Assembly (NCBI GenBank): GCA_036023115.1
Contig: JAYKKT010000079.1
Span: forward strand, 17,199,501-17,263,500
Reading direction: 5' to 3'
Origin: Brasenia schreberi
Lineage: Eukaryota > Streptophyta > Magnoliopsida > Nymphaeales > Cabombaceae
DNA: 64,000 nucleotides
Shown: positions 1 through 11,669 of the stretch, piece by piece
Layout of the letters: each line of letters starts with the position of its first letter
Position numbering within the stretch: the stretch's first letter is position 1
Made by a program: the position numbers and the translations under genes
The notes under the pieces: generated by a model
The model's database searches: none
What the model was told of the DNA's origin: nothing
Seen by the model: the letters and a program-made list of their open reading frames with translations, nothing else

Positions 1-3000
1 CACCCCTCCATGTAGATCCTCCATTGTCTACAAACTATTACATATAGTCTGGCCAACTCTCTAAATGTTGATGGGCTGCACAACGAACCCCAAAAAAAAG
101 TTTTAGATCTACAATTGGTCATAACTTAGTCCACCATTTTCCTTAGTTTGCACATTCATTTCAACCTTTTCAAGAAAAGTATGTCCTCATTTCTCCTGTC
201 AAAAGAAAACCTCTTTTTTTTTTTATTTAAATAAACTCTCCTGCTTGTTGCAGATGCATTCCATAGCCAAAGTTTATGGAGATAAGTGCCACAAAAAAAA
301 ACCAACATTGAGTTCTGTATAATGTTGTCTAACCACCTTTACTTTATTAGACATTTTAGAGAGAGAGAGGGGTCTCCATCAACTCTTCAACTATTTTCTT
401 TGAGGTATATCCCTCTTTCTCTATATGATACAAAGATATAGTTTATAAAACCATATGCATGCCACATGATGGATGTGGCATGAGTTTTCCAATCACGTTA
501 CCAAACCATAATCTAACCAAGTTATCACGACGGGTTCATCATCAGATCGTGTTCACTCTTGCAGTCACAATCCAGAGCACAACGATTTTCTTTCTTTTTC
601 GGCCAGGAGAGAATTGATCGCCGGTGAAATGGTGTCATGTCGCATCAAAGGATGATCGTGTCTGATTGCAATTGCCCTACCTTTTAGCCTTTAAACTAGT
701 CGTAGAGGGCCATTCAATGAAAGGGTTTACACCCCCTTGCACCATCAAGAGCCGGACCTAAGATCTTTTAATGAAAAAATACATGAACCGTGCGATTCAT
801 CTAAAAATTTTAGAATGAGAGAAAGTGGATTTACTAGAAACCTTGATGGTGACCTCTGCCCAATTGACGACACACACACCATTACTGGTAAGGTAAGGTC
901 GGCTTCCATGTTTTTACCTATTTGCTATCAGGCTCCGGGCGGTAGCTGAGACTTTAGAGCAATCGTATGCTGCCCTCATGGAGGAGGGTAAGCCATCTAT
1001 AGTGGTACCGACTACCGCTTCGTGGGAGTTAAGTCAGGCTATCACTGCTTTGTGGGGGTGAGGTAGCAACTTCTTCCCAACATACTTTTATAAGGTGATC
1101 AAAATTCTCATGCTTCAGCCAAGTTGCCTCCAACTGAAATGGTTTGTTTGCTGATCTAACCTTTTAATGAAAATTAATTAGTGGCTTTCTGCAAACATCG
1201 CATAGAGAATAGTTGTGTAGAATAACTGAAGTAACGTTGTCTCTTATATTGAAACAAATGCCTAGAGTGGAAGGAGATGCATAGCGTAAACATGAGCTCT
1301 TGTATTGACAATCGAACTGTAAGGAAATAGAAGATAATTGATGAGGTAATGCAATGAAAATAACGAGGGAAATGCAATGAAATTCTTCACTTTTAGTCCA
1401 TTGCTAATTTATGCTACAAAAAGCATTTTTTTCTCTTGCTACTCAAAGTGGGAATTAGATTAATAACAAACTTTTTCATCATTATATGTAACTTTTTTGT
1501 GGTCAAATCAGAATGTTGATTAATGTTTTTACCACAAAATATTACTATAAGATTTCTACTATAGTGGTCCAAGGTATCAATGTCAGGATGTGTGTGGAGA
1601 TGTAGTTGGCAAGCCGATACCATTTTCTTCAATAGGTATTCGTCCTTCTCTTTCTCCTCCTGATCTTTGTCTTCATCTTTTTTTTCTCTACATCTTCCTG
1701 CTCCTCACCATATTCTTTCTTCTCCTATTCTTTTGTTGTTCTTGAATCTCATGAGTTAGTTCCTATATCTCTTCTTGAGTAGAATGACCACTATCAACAA
1801 CTTTATAATAGATAACAAGAACTCACAAGATCATATTTTCTATAAACTCTACAATAGCGGTCAGCAAATGAGGTGCTCAAAATCTTCCTTTGGAGATTGA
1901 TCATGAGTCACAACCTTTACCTCCTCCTCCTGTTTAATGTACTCTTGGTTTTGATAGAACAGGAAGATCGGTACCACTTCCTTCCTTTCTTATTAGTCTT
2001 CAATACCATCTCATAATGATCTTTTTCCTTCCTCTTTTTTATTTCTATTTGTTGATTAGATGCTTATCTTTTTACTTTAAAGGACAAGGGATAAGAAATT
2101 TGAAGATGATCTTTTGTCGAGGTATAATAGCTACACCAATGATGAGATGCTTCATCTTAATGACTACTTGCTCGTTCAGCGCCTTTACCTCCTCTTTCTT
2201 TTGCAGCTCCTTTGTTGGATGGTTGACATGATGAGAGTTGCAAAGTAGGATAGTGAGTTTAGACCTACAAATTTCAACAGCATCCACAAGCAAAGAAAGA
2301 CCTCCATCATCAAGCTTTTCCTTCAAGATTTGAATAACCTTGCACAACAGAAGAAGGCCGCAGACAACGCCACTGGAACTCAGTTATGATCCTCCATTAG
2401 TGAACTGCACTCCGAAAAGATTCAACTGCTTTAGTGAGATGAATGCATTGTATGTTCTAACATGAAACTTCAAGCAACATAAATCAACAGGAATGAAGTA
2501 GAATGACAAAGACGTCATGTGATACCCGTAAATGTCACGTAGAAGTTAGTGACTTTTTGTCCATCTTAATCAAGATTAGTTCCACCCATTTAAGATAGGT
2601 TTTATAATATATAACTAATATCAAATATGATTCTTTAATCATCTCGAGGACATAAAATTTGTTCTCGCTCTCACACATAATTTTATTCATCAAAATGTTC
2701 TGTAAAATATACTTTATTATTAAGATATTGTATCCCAAAAGTAATGATGCTGCATAGAATCAATGCACTCTCAATTGGATGTTTGAGTTTTTTTGAGTCA
2801 TGGGCAAGATGTTCATAAACTATTATGTCAAGAACAACAAGCTCTGGTGGTATACGCATCTTTTCTTATCCTTTTCTTAAACTACTTCGTTAAAGTAACT
2901 ATCCTTTTCCTACTTAAATTAGGATAAGATTAGTGTATGATTACTGAAAATATCAAATAACTTTACGGTATTTATGTTCAACATCAATGATCAATGACTA

Positions 3001-3450
3001 CAAGTAAATTATCTATTGGAGCAAAAATTCCAATCCATATAAATTTAGGGAATGACACTACAATTACATTATCTTTCGGGGCAAAAACCCCAGCCCATAT
3101 TTATTTACAAATCCCTGATTGATATGACCAGGATCTGATTTAAATCTTTGTAGGATCACCGTATTGCTAATTAAAGTTTCAGTTGCGGATCCTTTACCAT
3201 TTTAATCTCACTATGGACAAAGTAATGCATGCACCTGCCTAAAGCGCTGACTATTTCAAACAGGCATAAAAACTTGAAACCCATTGATGCCTCAATTCTC
3301 TAAACTTCCAATGCTTATATTTGGATATTCATACACACTTTCAAAAGGCTTGAATGTGCATGACCAGGCTTCAAACTTGAAATAGTGAGACACAATGTTT
3401 TTTGCTAAATGGATTTATGTTAGGAATGCAATTCGTCAAAAGTATTGCAA
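1..3450. other. Intergenic stretch, no gene recognised
   Basis: The stretch is AT-rich and I see no gene structure in it. Positions 933-1061 (+) form a short open frame beginning LRAVAETLEQSYAALMEEG and ending in a stop. It has protein-like composition and could be a retroelement gag or host-gene scrap, but I cannot assign it. Short open frames elsewhere here look like chance. Confidence 0.5.
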
Positions 3451-3454
3451 GGTG

Positions 3455-3605
3455 CATTCAGAGAGTTATCTCACTTGGCAGGGGACTTGACTCATAAGAT
3501 GAAGGTCGCGAGTTTGACACCGGTGTGTGTGCCCACTTGGTTTCAGCCTCCCTTCGGGACCAATATTTATATGTACTAAGGTGACTGGTACTTTGTTAAC
3601 ACAAA
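3455..3605 (+). repeat. tRNA-derived SINE-like element
   Basis: The block resembles a tRNA head followed by a short unrelated tail. GGCAGGGGACTTGACTCATA carries a D-arm/anticodon-like region containing CTCATAA, as in tRNA-Met. It is followed by a B-box-like GGTCGCGAGTTTGACACC. The tail contains CTCCCTTCGGGACC. There is no clear A tail or target duplication. Assignment as a SINE is inference from the polymerase III promoter-like boxes. Confidence 0.5.
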
Positions 3606-3733
3606 TTTGCTGCTAAATGAAAACTAACAATTAATGTTTTGTTCTTAGTGTAATTTTATTAGAATGTCTTGTTCTCTTACGATTTGAAGACAAATTTGGT
3701 GTGCTAGGATCCAAACCGTTGATATGGCCAGCA

Positions 3734-5906
3734 TTTGAGCAAGTGCCTTGACAGTTGCAGTCAAATCGAGTTGAATATGAGTATTGGCAAGCTTGACTTG
3801 ACTTGTCCAAGATATTCTAAACGTGAACTCGAGCTCGATCAAGCTTTAGCCTCTAGGTGCCCAAAATCCCAGCTCGAGCCATATTCAAGCAAGCTGAGCT
3901 CGACTGGTTTCTCTTTCAAGTTTGAGAGGCTCATGATAAAGCTCAATTAAATCAAGCTCAACTAAGCTTGTAAAGGAAGTTGACTTTGGGCTTGATCAAT
4001 TAAAAACTTTATCAATTTGAAGGATGAAAACAATGAGTAATTGAACAAATGCCAATTGGTGCTACGTTTGATAAAGATTCTAAGCTTGAGCTAAGCCAAA
4101 AGGCTAAGAAAGGCTTGCTGTACATGTATGCTTTCATCTCTTTTTTAGTACTTTGCTCTATTTGATTCTCTTAACTAAAATCAACAAGAATGCCAGGCAG
4201 TGCAATTTGCAGTCACTCCAATGACGAAGAGCACTCAAATCCTTGTTTACACAAAATTATTTTTACCTGCTGAAGTTGGAACTCAAGATTTGGCATTATA
4301 ATAATAGAACACCAAAACCATCACTAACATTCCTTATTTACTAAAAGAAGTTAAATAGCCCATTTTAGGGTTCTTTGACAAACCTTAATAAAAGTTAGAA
4401 TGTCGTCAAGATAGGTAGTCTGGTTCACTGTAAAGTGTTGAATGGGATAAGGCTTAGCTATATTCATGCATTTTTCCAAGTGCTGAATCCAACATGGCTT
4501 CGACATTTCAGAATTTTTTTAGGTTATATCCAACATTGTCTCATCCACAATTTTCTTAGTTGTTTAGATTTTATATAAATACGTATATTTACACACACAC
4601 ATATATAAATAAACAAATAAAGAATCGTACACTAAGGTGCCCGCTTCTGATGACAAGCAGTCTATCCAATGCCTCCCTTAAGTACTAATGCCAATATAAT
4701 TCAATTAGATCACCTTCTCCAATCTATTGTTTTAAACATAAAAGTATTCATGTGCATGCAGTTTCCAGGAAATGGGCACCATCTGCTTTTTATTCTAGTT
4801 AACTTCATGGGTCGCCATGTGATGACATATTGTGGTATGCAAGGCATTGGACATCATGCTTAAGGGTTTCAATCACCGATATATTCATTGCAGTTGTTCT
4901 GCTCTGCTTAACACTATCTTAAAAACTAACCAAGGGTAAATTGTACAAAATAATTCGATTGAAGAAGGTGGTCCAATTGTATTATATTGGCACTAGGCCT
5001 TAAGGGAGACATTGGATATACTGGTAGTTGTCACAAGCGAGCACCTTAGTGCATGGTTTCTTTCTTTCTATATTTATATACATACAAATATATGTTTATT
5101 TATATAAAACCTAAAGAACTAAGAGAATTATGGCGGCGAAAATGTTGGATATAACCTAAAAGAATTATATGAAATGTGTACGCCATGTTGTATTCAACAC
5201 TTAAAAAGATGCATCAATATGGCTAAGCCTCATCCCATTCAACACTGTAAAATGAACCAGACTACCTGTCTTGATGAGATCATAACTTTTATTAAGATAT
5301 GTTACAGAACCCTAAAACGGGCTATCAATTATTGAAGTTACTATTAACTTCCTTTAGTAAATAAGTAGTGCTAGTGATGGTTTTGGTGGTTTATTATTAT
5401 AATGCCAAGTTTTGAGTTCCAACATCGGCAGATAAGAGAGTAGCTTTGTGTAAAAAATTATTTGAGTGCTCTTCATCATTGGAGTGATTGCAAGTTGCAC
5501 TGCCTGGAATTCTTGTTGATTTTAGTTAAGAGAATCAAATAGAGCAAAGTACTAAAAAAATATGAAAGCATACATACAGCAAGCCTTTCTTAGCCTTTTT
5601 GCGGAGCTCAAGCGTAGTACCTTTATCAAATGTAGCACCGAGAGGGATTTGTTCAATTATTCATTGTTGACATCCTTCAAATTGCTAAAAGTTTTTAATT
5701 GATCAAGCCCAAAGTCAAACTTCATTGACGAGATTAGTTGAGCTTGGCTTAACTGAGCTTTATCATGAACCTCTCAAGTTTGAAAGAGAAACCATCCATG
5801 CTAAACTTGCTTGAATATGGCTCGAGCTGAAATTGAGTGCCTAGAGACTAAAACTTGATCAAGCTGCATCTAGATTTGATTGCAACTGTCAAGGCACTTG
5901 CTCAAA
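3734..5906. repeat. 2.2-kb near-palindrome (fold-back repeat)
   Basis: The left arm (3734-4722) is the reverse complement of the right arm (4957-5906), with a loop of about 230 bp. The outer ends pair TTGAGCAAGTGCCTTGACAG (left) with CTGTCAAGGCACTTGCTCAA (right). The inner ends pair at CCAATATAATTCAATTAGAT against the region around 4965-4990. Pairing persists through the whole arm with scattered mismatches and small indels. No coding sequence lies inside. It may be a fold-back or long-TIR transposon or a local inverted duplication. No target-site duplication was identified at the arm ends. Confidence 0.85.
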
Positions 5907-5909
5907 AGT

Positions 5910-6786
5910 ACCGTCATCCTTTTCTATGTTTGGGATCAAATTTATGGAAGATATAATCTGGATACCAAAATAAAACATGCTTGGGTACGTAAATCAAGGA
6001 TTTTAAAAGCCACCTTTTCATTAATCTAAGCTCTGACTTCATGGTTGTGCTAACAATTGCCATCAAACTTGTCCTCGACTCAAGAACATACGGACTCGGT
6101 TTTCACTTCCAAAACGGAGCCTTTGTAGCTTTAAATTTTAGCGATGCGTAGTATGAATGGTGTGGCAAGAACTCTCCATTGGTGCTATGAACTTCAAAAT
6201 CCAACGCATACATCAATCGAAAAATATTTCTTGGCAGGCCTCCAATCAGCATGTCACTTGTTTAGTCCTCTGCCGATTCTCTCTTTAGCATATCACCTGA
6301 TTCTCTACTGATTGAATAGGAGCCAGGAACCTAGAGAAGCTTACGTCTACACAATGTGAATCAAATTGTGCCCGTTCAGCCTCTCTACACTGAAAGAAAA
6401 CCTAAGTCTGGTCCTTACCAACCTGCTCTTAGGGTCGGATTAATCTGTTAAAAGCAGTTCTCATCCATTTCGTTGATCTTATGAGATTAGCCATCCACAC
6501 CGTCTGGCAAAACAAGTCGAGCAGGACAATTTTGCATAGACTGGTCTCTCTCTCTCTATATCTATCTATCTATCTATCTATCTATATATAGATAGATATA
6601 TAAATATATAGATAGATAGAGAGAGAAGTAATGGTAAATGTACAAGATCTTTTCAGTGCATAATCTTCCATAACCATTTCCATCATTCGATATTTAAAAT
6701 GAATAAAAAATAGCATTGTATTTGTGTGCATATTATATGAAGATGATGAAGAAAGATTATACAATTTAAACATGATACAACTACTA

Positions 6787-6834
<48 letters not shown>

Positions 6835-7320
6835 AAATATGTGTGTGTGGAGGGGGACTTTGACGCCCTTGCTCCTGGTGGCCAGGGGTTAACGGATGTA
6901 TTTTTCTGTTAGGCTTCAGCCACCCTTTGCGACAAACAAGAAAAATAGTCCATCCATGAAAAGACTTTTCAACTCAATCCGCTGATCTTAAAAAGGAAAA
7001 TGATTGATCCAGCTCGACAAATACTGCAATGACTGGTTCAAATACATGCCTGCCGATGGCAACAAACTTTTGTGCAAAAACCAATAATACTGATTGTGAG
7101 TAATTATATGATACCCACTTACTAGAAAATTTTATTTCGATGGTAAACCCACAAAACAATATCTAGACATAGTTTCATATCAATGGAGGAAATAACTCTC
7201 TCTCTAGACACACAAATGTGTACACAGGCACACATAGACACATTGAACCAACTAAATGAACGGTTGAGCACCTCAGCGAAGGATCGAGAGTCCTATTTTC
7301 AACTCAAGTGTAAGAGTTCT
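5910..7320. other. Intergenic stretch with microsatellites
   Basis: No gene is seen. Microsatellite tracts lie at about 6543-6625 (TC, TATC and ATAG runs) and 6788-6845 (TC, then CA, then TA). A sequence like the end of the MITE family at 10710 follows the first tract (GTAATGGTAAATGTACAAG). Confidence 0.5.
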
Positions 7321-7325
7321 ACTTT

Positions 7326-10147
7326 TTAAAACTTCCCGCTATCGTAAAAGAGCGGTAGAATACAATGATTCTCCTCCGCTAGATGGGAGACGTTCTCATG
7401 TATGTCTCTGGTGATGGCCTTTTCTGACGAACTGCCCTTCAGCCATGCAATTCCAATGAAGATGCTACAATAGCACACATCAGGAATACATTTTGATTCT
7501 TCAATCAGATACCGCAGATGAACCTGCAATAATTAAGATTAATTGGTTATCCTCAGCTTGCACACAGAACAGTCGAAATCTTATCGGTGGACTTTAGCAG
7601 GAGTTTCTACAGAACAAAGGCATCAGTGCGACTGTGTTATGCTGAAGGGCTGGATAGGATAACTCGGCGGAGTTCCAAAACTCAGAGTGTTACACTGGGT
7701 GTTTCCAAACTCCCATAAGAAACAGTTCCTCCAAGTTACAGAATGAAAAGGGAAAAGAGAGATCATATCTCGAACAAGACCAAGTACCTTAAAATGATCA
7801 CCAAATGGAACATCATGCAGAATCGCAGTTTCATTCACGACCAATCCATTAACATCAGCAATAGGTTGTTTCCTCTGTATGCTTTCTGTATGTTCGTCAC
7901 AGACCCAAATCGTGACTCACGAGTCATGAGCATGTAGGAGATGAGACGCTCACATGTATTAAAACTTATGTTTTCCCAAGGTGTGATTGTATAATTGAGA
8001 AAACCAGCATCAGTCATTATCTCCCTTTCTAGCTCTCCTCCATTAAACATTTATCTGTGGGCAATTCAAAGCAAAATTTTCGAATGCATTCAAAGAGCCC
8101 TCCACACACACACATATATTAATTAAATGTATAGCAAATGTTTAACAAGTACTCACACTGAGAGGAATAGGTGAAGAGTGAATTTTGCACATATAGATAT
8201 CATCAATGTTATCCGTATCGTACAATACGGTGTGATACGTATCGTATCGTGCCTTCTCATGATACGATATGGGTATGATAAAGGTTATCGTGTTATCGTA
8301 CGATACGGGCAATACGGTCAATTTTTTTTTTCAATATTTTTTCTAATTTTTTATTTTATAGGTTTCTGGCCTCTCTTCATCTCTCTTCACTTCTCTCTGA
8401 GGAATCCTCCGATTTGCTTGTTTGAGATTGGAAGCTGTGTATGTAACATGTAAATTCAGGTTTGTTTATAAGAAATTTATTAAATAAGAATAATTTATGA
8501 ACAAATAAAAATTGTGACAAAATCATTTTCCTTTCTGTTGCCAACTTTTAAGTATATTTCTGCAATCGGTTTTTAATTTCATGAAATTACAAACAATGAA
8601 TAACAATTTGGTTGTCCCAGTTCATTGAGTGGATATTTCACAACTTCACTATTTTAGGGTTCAACAATAAAGAAAATTATGAGAAAATTCACTTACTTCA
8701 CTATTTTAAGTTGAACATGATCACCGTGTGTGAGACTTAACTCAGTCTGTGAAGGGAGAAATGAAGCTTAAGCATTAGTTAAAAAGCTAGTCTCTAGCAA
8801 GAGAAAAAGAAGATATCATCAAGTAACAATATTACATCACTGACGTATCATAGACTCAATAATCAAAGAAATGAAGCTCATCGTTTTGCTCACATATGAA
8901 AATTAGCAAATACGACAACTACATGTACAAAGATAGCAGTTTGTTAATTTTGATATATTAAATGACTGAATTATGTAAGATAACGAAGAAAATGCACTCA
9001 TAACCGAAGAAGACATTGCATGGATTAATTTGAAAGGAGTGTAACAACATCATGAAGGAGATGAAGATTTTGATTTTGAAGCAGAAGGTGATGAGAATCT
9101 TTGAATCTTCATCAAGGAGAAGATAGATTATTTAGTTAATGATCCTCATACAAATTTACAATATGTTATTTCATTTTTTGCTTCAAAATATGTAATTTTT
9201 TTTTCAATTATTCAATGTTGAATGATCAATATGTACTAAACTTTGTATTATATGAATTCTTTGCAATTACCAGATTTTTCCTATTTTTCTATTTTTTTCT
9301 GATTTTTTAAAAGACTTTTACTATTTTTTCTTAATTTTTTAAAATTTTTAGATATTTTTTAATATTAAAGTATGCTACGATATGCTACGATACGACTGTA
9401 TCATGAATCAAAATAATACACAATACGATATGCGTCAAACAACACTCGATATCATTAACATCTGAAAAATCGGCATCATCTTTAGCTTCCATGCATGTTT
9501 ATCATCTTCCCCTTCATTTCCTACTGGTAGCTTATGCTCTGGAGTAAGAGTTTTTGCTCTCCATAGCGTTTTGATTGTCCTACAGATTTAACATGCATAT
9601 TATGAATTAAGAAGTCTGTTTAATCTTTACTTTTTTCCATTTTATTTGCCTCGGTACCTAAAATAATACAAGATTTTGTTTATGACTTCAATATCTTTAT
9701 CTCTATAGCACATTTAACTTCTCCCACGATTAAAAGCAAAGATCTTTTCCTCTGAAGTCTATGAACCAACTTTGTTAAATTTCAGAGCCAATAAAGCAGC
9801 GAACTGGTTATAGTTTTCTCTCAGGCCCTTCTCGGCCCCAGCTTCAATCATGGCTTTCATCAATGTGCTTTGAATAAACTTTATCTCGTAAGAAATGACG
9901 AGATGAGCAGTTTCTTCTCCTGATGGTAGTTGCTTCCCAGGAGTAATCGTATATAGCAAGACTACCTCGACCTCCTCTAATTCACTCACACTGAAGACGA
10001 ATTCCTCGTTCCAAACAGGATTCTTGTTCCCTCTCACAATCCGAGTCTTGCGTTTACTCTTCCCCACTCTCAGATTCACAGAAGCAGCACCACCGCTCTC
10101 CTTTTGGGCAATCTCCTCGCCACAAACACATTAACATGCAGCCTCAT
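7326..10147 (-). pseudogene. C2/VASt-domain protein gene, decayed
   Basis: Three exon-like blocks match the plant C2-GRAM-VASt family, which are membrane-associated proteins with an N-terminal C2 and VASt lipid-binding domains. Block 1 (10147-9759) starts MRLHVNVFVARRLP and shifts frame into KESGGAASVNLRVGKSKR. It continues through NPVWNEEFVFSV (C2), then jumps directly to ITPGKQLPSGEETAHLVISY, the end of a VASt domain, so the C2 end and VASt start are missing. It stops after NKVGS. Block 2 (8054-7788) has GGELEREIMTDAGFLNYTIT and, after a frameshift near 7880, LHDVPFGDHFK. It ends at a GT donor. Block 3 (7523-7326) follows a good TTGCAG acceptor: VHLRYLIEES, FIGIAWLKGS, then a diverged end. 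The GRAM domain was not found, and a transposon relic sits between blocks 1 and 2. Frameshifts and lost domains make it a pseudogene; the family assignment is from remembered motifs. Confidence 0.75.
8196..9462. mobile_element. GATACG-rich non-autonomous transposon relic
   Basis: Both ends carry clustered GTATCG/CGATAC words. The left side (8208-8310) includes CCGTATCGTACAATACGG and ATCGTACGATACGGGCAATA. The right side (9370-9430) includes GCTACGATATGCTACGATAC. Similar words GATATCATCAA and GATATCATTAA lie at the two borders, so the limits are approximate. The AT-rich interior keeps a short acidic frame at about 9051-9104 (HHEGDEDFDFEAEGDENL, then stop), which looks like the tail of a lost protein, possibly a transposase. 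The element separates two exon blocks of the C2/VASt pseudogene. The superfamily is not determined. Confidence 0.5.
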
Positions 10148-10227
10148 GGTTAAAGGAACACTGATTATAAAAAAAATTTTGCTATCAACATCAAATTAAT
10201 GAATAAATGCTTGTGTATAGCATCAGG

Positions 10228-10656
10228 CTAACGACAGAAGAAGCTTTGACAAGAAAAAGAATCTGCCTTATTAGGGAGTAGCACAATCTTGCGGCAGCGA
10301 CCAACGGAGTCGGTCTGGGGAGAATATGAAACGAAGTTGGTGGCTTCAGGGTTTAAATTGAAACGTGGAATTGAAGAGGCAGCCAGGAGGTTCACTTGAA
10401 ACTGTCGAACAAATGAATCGCCAAGCGTTCCTCTTGAATGCAAACTGCAAAGGAAGGGACCCACTCTTGGTATATCCAGGTAATAGACAATGAAACATTC
10501 TGGAGCTACAAAAACGTCAGATTTGGTACGACCCAAAAAGGCCCAACCTTGAAGCCACGGGTTGTGAAAGAACCAACCCAAACAGATTGAAACCGGTGAT
10601 TTGGTTTCTTTTCGTTTGCAGTTTCGTTTGGTTTGCTTCATGGTCTTAGAATTCAA
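10228..10656 (-). other. 142-codon open frame, unassigned
   Basis: A continuous frame runs from ATG to stop and encodes about 142 residues with a basic N-terminus (KQTKRNCKRKETK) and a mixed, Cys- and aromatic-containing body. It lies just upstream of the C2 block on the same strand, so it could be 5' leader or an unrelated old coding remnant. No domain is recognised. Chance cannot be excluded in this AT-balanced stretch. Confidence 0.2.
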
Positions 10657-10709
10657 AGGTCGCAGCTAACAATTAGAAACGGATATATATATAGAGAGAG
10701 AAAAGGGTG

Positions 10710-11031
10710 GTGGTAAATGTTCAAACCCTATTCACACTCAAATATATTTTATCATCTCAATTGGAGATAATGGTTGAGGTAATAAAATAATTTATATTTA
10801 ATTCAAAATACAAAGGTATAACATTTCTAATTTTAATCTCCAATGTTGATCATATCTATCAAACAATTGAGGTGTTTGTCAATATTTGAGATGAATGGTT
10901 GAATTGGTAAAGTATGGTGCATTAAATTTAAAATATAAAAATACAGTGGTACTTCTAATTTAAATATATATTATTGAACATTTCAATCTAATGGTAAAAA
11001 TGTTTGATTAAGAGATTTGAGCATTTGCCAC
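10710..11031. mobile_element. MITE-like element with short TIRs
   Basis: The left end GTGGTAAATGTTCAAACCC matches the reverse complement of the right end, GTGGCAAATGCTCAAATCT. The ~320-bp AT-rich body has no coding capacity and includes TATTTTATCATCTCAATTG, which recurs in similar form near 25390 and 38915. Both flanks are GA/TA-rich microsatellite. No convincing target duplication is visible because the flanks are simple sequence. Confidence 0.55.
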
Positions 11032-11128
11032 TATCTCCTATATGAAGAGAGAGATAGAGATGATGCAAATCACTTATATCCAAACTTATTTCATTCAAAT
11101 CAATCTCTATTATCCATTATCGATGTAG

Positions 11129-11131
<3 letters not shown>

Positions 11132-11168
<37 letters not shown>
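11132..11168. repeat. (AT)n microsatellite
   Basis: An uninterrupted AT dinucleotide run of about 36 bp, close to the MITE-like element. Confidence 0.95.
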
Positions 11169-11169
<1 letters not shown>

Positions 11170-11460
11170 CATTTACTTTTGCATGGTACTTAATTACCTC
11201 TATATGAAATTTTCACTTTTTATTTTCAATAACAATCATTCATGTTCCTCAATTGAGATTTGTTTAAATAGAGTTTGCATCCCTCCATCCTCCCTCTCCC
11301 TCTCCCTCTCCCATATATATATATATATTGATCGGATTATATACACTACAATAATACTAAGTACACATGCTTTCACTATAATTTTTATGAGTATAAGTAT
11401 AATAACATAGTTCTTAAATTTTTTAACTTTGTAACTAACATTGTGCCTCAAAAAGTAAAC

Positions 11461-11668
11461 GAGATGTATCAATGATTAAGGTCAAAGGTATACATGATAA
11501 TGTTTTCATATATATATATATATATTATGATTATATCCTACACATGTATGAACTCCAATAGCTCCTTACTTTTAATGAAGGAGATGTATCAGTGATTAAG
11601 GTTAGAGGTATAACATGATAATGTTTTCACACACATATCCTACGCATGTATGCACTCCAATAGCCCTT
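11461..11668. repeat. Two-copy tandem duplication (~115 bp)
   Basis: GAGATGTATCAATGATTAAG at about 11460 recurs as GAGATGTATCAGTGATTAAG at about 11580. In both copies it is followed by matching text (GATAATGTTTTCA, then CACATGTATG or GCATGTATG, then ACTCCAATAGC). The copies differ mainly in a TA or CA microsatellite insert. Confidence 0.8.
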
Positions 11669-11669
11669 A

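Noticed and set aside
3645..3950. Short overlapping frames in the left palindrome arm
   Set aside because: They owe their open state to AGCTCGAGCT-type low-complexity text, and the mirrored sequence in the right arm does not keep them.
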